Assembly (NCBI GenBank): GCA_934725745.1
Contig: CAKVCH010000009.1
Span: 1 to 10,062 of the forward strand
Source of the DNA: an uncultured Clostridia bacterium
GTDB lineage: Bacteria > Bacillota > Clostridia > Christensenellales > UBA1242
Direction of reading: 5' to 3'
Length of the DNA: 10,062 nt
Below are positions 8,017-10,062 of the stretch, one piece after another. A model generated the notes under the pieces. It searched no databases. It saw only the letters and a program-made list of their open reading frames with translations, and was not told the origin of the DNA. Numbering within the stretch: the first letter of the stretch is position 1; each line of letters opens with the position of its first letter. The position numbers and the translations under genes were made by a program.

Positions 8017-8808
8017 TTATATGTTAAATTTTTCTTCTCCTTTTGTCAATTTTTTTGCGTCAAAAATTAGCGTTTCGCGACCAAAAATGAAAATCTTTAT
8101 TTGTCCGCGCAACTTTAATTCAGATATGACATCTTTTGCAAAATTTACATTAAAATTTTCCCCGCACAAGAAAAATATTTTTCCTTTTTTAAGGTCATCA
8201 ATAATTGTAACGACCCTTTCTTTTAAAGGTTTTTCACCATTTTTTCTAAAAGGCTCATCTTCTTGTCTTTCAAAAAAACAAGGTATTTCTTTGTCGCCAA
8301 CCTTTGTAAAATAGTTTCCATTAAATTTAATTTCGACTTCTTTCCCAAGGAGTTTTTTTAGTTTTCCTTTTTCACGCGCACTACAAAAAAAAGAGTCAAT
8401 TAAAGCCTTGCATTCCTTTTCCATAACGCCAAAAGTTATTTTAGGTGAAAAGCCAAAATCGCCATTTGTCAATTCAACTTTTCCGCCACAGCAACCAAAG
8501 TTTTCGTCTTTGCACCCAACAAAAACTTGTCCAATCCGCGCGTTTATAATTGCCCCTGTACACATCGCGCAAGGCTCTAATGTAACATACATTTGACAAT
8601 CTGAAAGTCTAAATGTATGAAGATTTTTGCACGCTTTTTGAATTGCCAAAATTTCTGCGTGACAAAGTGCGTTTTGCGTCTTTTCTCTTGTGTTGTATGC
8701 CCTTGCAATAATTTTATCATCTTTTACAATCACTGCGCCAACTGGCACTTCACCTATTCTTCCCGCTTTTCTAGCCTGCAAAATGGCTTCTAACATATAT
8801 TTTTGCAT
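8017..8808 (-). CDS. tadA: tRNA adenosine(34) deaminase TadA with extra C-terminal domain
   Basis: TadA converts adenosine to inosine at the wobble position of tRNA-Arg(ACG), using zinc. Residues 1-147 are a full TadA: GEVPVGAVIV at 19-28, NTRE at 39-42, HAE at 50-52 (zinc His50, proton-shuttling Glu52), and PCAMC at 79-83 (zinc Cys80 and Cys83). A helix with FFCSAREK ends this part. The usual DPT before HAE is replaced by NALC. TadA is normally about 150-170 residues; this one has 263. The extra part (about 148-263) is Lys-rich and unrecognised. It contains a possible beta-alpha-beta unit: KIFFLCGEN, then an NFAKDVISELKLRG helix, then IKIFIFGRE. It does not resemble the RibD reductase, the best-known partner fused to a deaminase. 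The ATG at 8808 follows AGAAGG by 6 nt. The gene lies 23 nt after the M14 peptidase gene and 3 nt before the GlmU-like gene. Confidence 0.93.
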   Translation of the reverse strand: MQKYMLEAILQARKAGRIGEVPVGAVIVKDDKIIARAYNTREKTQNALCHAEILAIQKACKNLHTFRLSDCQMYVTLEPCAMCTGAIINARIGQVFVGCKDENFGCCGGKVELTNGDFGFSPKITFGVMEKECKALIDSFFCSAREKGKLKKLLGKEVEIKFNGNYFTKVGDKEIPCFFERQEDEPFRKNGEKPLKERVVTIIDDLKKGKIFFLCGENFNVNFAKDVISELKLRGQIKIFIFGRETLIFDAKKLTKGEEKFNI

Positions 8809-8814
8809 TTCGTA

Positions 8815-8820
8815 CCTTCT
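8815..8820 (-). promoter_or_regulatory. Ribosome binding site of tadA
   Basis: AGAAGG on the minus strand, 6 nt before the ATG at 8808. It lies within the 23-nt gap after the M14 peptidase gene and supports the chosen tadA start. Confidence 0.6.
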
Positions 8821-8831
8821 ACCCGCCTGGG

Positions 8832-9665
8832 TTATCCTTGTTTTAATAATTCTAAAACAATTGCATGCAATTTGTCAAACAACTCATTTTGATGTGAAAG
8901 CGCAATTGGATGAGATAATTTGTCATTTCCAAATTCAATCGTAAAACCCGTTATGTCAAGATTTAGTAGACAATAATCTTTATATCCGCCACCACTTCCA
9001 GTTGTAAAAATGCCTTTATATTTTGACGCGTTTTCAATTGTTTTTAAATATTTTTCTTGCTCATCTTTTGTCTTTTTTGACTGTCCAGTGTAACCAAAAT
9101 ACACGACTTCGCCTTTTGTGTGAAGGCTTAGAGTTAAACTAGGCTTAAAGGTCTTAGTTAAATTTATAAGGGCTTTTACTTCACTTTCAGAATTAGGCGA
9201 AAATCCAACGAAATTAGCAAAACTTGGCGCGTCAAACTTGTTTTGACTCCCCGTTCCCCAGCCCGCATCAAAATTACAGTTTAAGTCAACGCCATTTGCG
9301 TTTGCCTTGTATAGTCTTTTGGGAGTGGTTGCTAAAATTTTAGATACGACAGCTTTCTTTTTTTCGCTTCTTATAAAATCTGCCCCTTCCGTGCAGATTC
9401 TGACTCCGTCGGGATTCATAACTGGAACAACAACAATTTTACTATCAAGCGACAAATTTCTTAACTCTTCAACAAGCCGAATCGCCATAAAGGAAGTTAT
9501 GTATTCACGCGCGTGAATAGACGCTTGAATAAGAATAGTCCTATCCCCTTTACCAAGCAAAAAAGCCACAAGCGGTTCTTTAAGTTCACTTTTGCCAAAA
9601 ATTACAAAGGGCGTCGTTTTCTTTAACTTTTCTATGCTCCCCATTAAATTTTCATAAATTGTCAT
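8832..9665 (-). CDS. Cytoplasmic M14-family zinc metallopeptidase
   Basis: A 277-residue M14 (carboxypeptidase A superfamily) peptidase. Zinc ligands are visible: HARE at 51-54 (His51, Glu54) and His182 in SLHTKG. MNPDG is at 83-87, and the likely catalytic Glu244 lies in TIEFG. There is no signal peptide or membrane segment, so it should act in the cytoplasm. Comparable bacterial enzymes (MpaA, endopeptidase I of Bacillus) cut gamma-D-glutamyl-diaminopimelate bonds in recycled wall peptides, a plausible but unproven role here. One residue is odd. The family motif DLNRNF reads DLNCNF (127-132), so the Arg that binds the substrate carboxylate in carboxypeptidase A (Arg145) is Cys130. The codon is TGT, one transition from CGT. 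Activity or specificity may be changed. The ATG at 9665 has no clear Shine-Dalgarno; an internal ATG at codon 8 has none either. It lies 32 nt after rlmH. Confidence 0.88.
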   Translation of the reverse strand: MTIYENLMGSIEKLKKTTPFVIFGKSELKEPLVAFLLGKGDRTILIQASIHAREYITSFMAIRLVEELRNLSLDSKIVVVPVMNPDGVRICTEGADFIRSEKKKAVVSKILATTPKRLYKANANGVDLNCNFDAGWGTGSQNKFDAPSFANFVGFSPNSESEVKALINLTKTFKPSLTLSLHTKGEVVYFGYTGQSKKTKDEQEKYLKTIENASKYKGIFTTGSGGGYKDYCLLNLDITGFTIEFGNDKLSHPIALSHQNELFDKLHAIVLELLKQG

Positions 9666-9697
9666 TAAAATATCATATGAAAATTGCTTATTTTTTT

Positions 9698-10062
9698 CTA
9701 CTTATGATATGTTGTGTTGTTTTTTATTGTAAACGCACGATATATTTGTTCTTCAAGCATAATTCTAAATAAATGGTGTGGAAAAGTCATTTTTGAAAAG
9801 CTTATCTTATCGCACTTTTTCTTGAAATCTTCGTCTATTCCATAGGAACTTCCTATAACAAAAGTTAAGGACGATTTTTCAAAGGACGAAAAAAGAAGAG
9901 AAGAAAATTCAACACTTGTGTAATTTTTTCCTTCTTTTGCTAGAACAAAAACTTTCCCAGAAACTTTTTTAGATATTAAATCGGCTTCTTTTTTAAGCGC
10001 CATTACAATTTCATTTTCAGAAGGGTTGCTAGACAATTTGACGGGCGGAAGTTGAATGATAT
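9698..10062 (-). CDS. rlmH: 23S rRNA pseudouridine1915 N3-methyltransferase RlmH, N-terminus cut off
   Basis: RlmH is a small SPOUT methyltransferase that methylates pseudouridine 1915 in helix 69 of 23S rRNA on assembled 70S ribosomes, using S-adenosylmethionine. The frame runs open to the right edge, giving 121 full codons. The first residues, IIQLPPVK, match the internal EIIELPDEK region of RlmH. The TTG at 10036 is therefore not the start, and about 35-40 N-terminal residues lie outside the window. The C-terminal half is highly typical: TFVIG, then SFSKMTFPHHLFRIMLEEQ, then IYRAF, ending in YHK. The SAM-binding loop normally reads IGG; here it is IGSSYGI (encoded near 9836-9856), a mild deviation. 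It is the most upstream gene seen of the minus-strand run and ends 32 nt before the M14 peptidase gene. Identification is secure. Confidence 0.95.
   Translation of the reverse strand, partial: IIQLPPVKLSSNPSENEIVMALKKEADLISKKVSGKVFVLAKEGKNYTSVEFSSLLFSSFEKSSLTFVIGSSYGIDEDFKKKCDKISFSKMTFPHHLFRIMLEEQIYRAFTIKNNTTYHK

Noticed and set aside
8017..8373. RibD-type deaminase-reductase fusion
   Set aside because: The deaminase half has TadA motifs and the C-terminal part shows none of the reductase patterns of RibD.
8021..8944. Plus-strand frames of 62-97 codons opposite tadA and the M14 gene
   Set aside because: They are antisense shadows of clearly conserved coding sequence.
9698..10036. A complete 112-residue protein starting at TTG 10036
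   Set aside because: The frame stays open to the window edge, and its upstream codons (IIQLPPVK) match internal RlmH sequence. The gene is therefore truncated by the window, and the TTG is not its start.
1..10062. CRISPR array, insertion sequence, tRNA, rRNA or phage genes
   Set aside because: No regularly spaced repeats, transposase motifs, terminal repeats or RNA-gene signatures were seen, and nearly all of the window is housekeeping coding sequence.

Overview
The window reads like a low-G+C Bacillota chromosome, probably an uncultured clostridial lineage. The DNA is A+T-rich by eye, the ribosome binding sites are AGGAGG-like, and there is a lipobox lipoprotein foldase. The familiar Gram-positive neighbourhood of a glmU-like gene, pth, mfd and a foldase gene is present. 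This placement is inference; no species can be named. All eight genes lie on the minus strand, so transcription runs from high to low coordinates. The two end genes are cut by the window edges.

In transcription order, the right half is a tight housekeeping run. It starts with rlmH (23S rRNA pseudouridine methyltransferase, N-terminus cut off), then a cytoplasmic M14 metallopeptidase, then tadA (tRNA A34 deaminase) with an unrecognised C-terminal domain. Next come a shortened GlmU-like protein, pth (peptidyl-tRNA hydrolase) and mfd (transcription-repair coupling factor). Spacings are 32, 23 and 3 nt, followed by overlaps of 1 and 8 nt, which points to one operon with coupled translation. The theme is translation and RNA maintenance, with two cell-wall-flavoured members (the M14 peptidase and the GlmU relic).

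After mfd there is a 267-nt A+T-rich gap. It holds a good sigma-A-type promoter (TTGATT, 17 nt, TATAAT) driving a GTG-started lipoprotein with SurA/PrsA-like and parvulin-like segments. A possible intrinsic terminator follows, and then a multi-pass membrane protein of the lysylphosphatidylglycerol synthase/flippase-like family runs off the left edge. These two genes form a cell-envelope unit.

I saw no mobile element, CRISPR array, tRNA or rRNA, and no clear new multi-gene system. The most unusual items are single proteins. The GlmU-like protein has lost its nucleotidyltransferase signature and most of its acetyltransferase domain. TadA carries a C-terminal extension of about 115 residues. The M14 peptidase has Cys where the family's substrate-binding Arg is expected.
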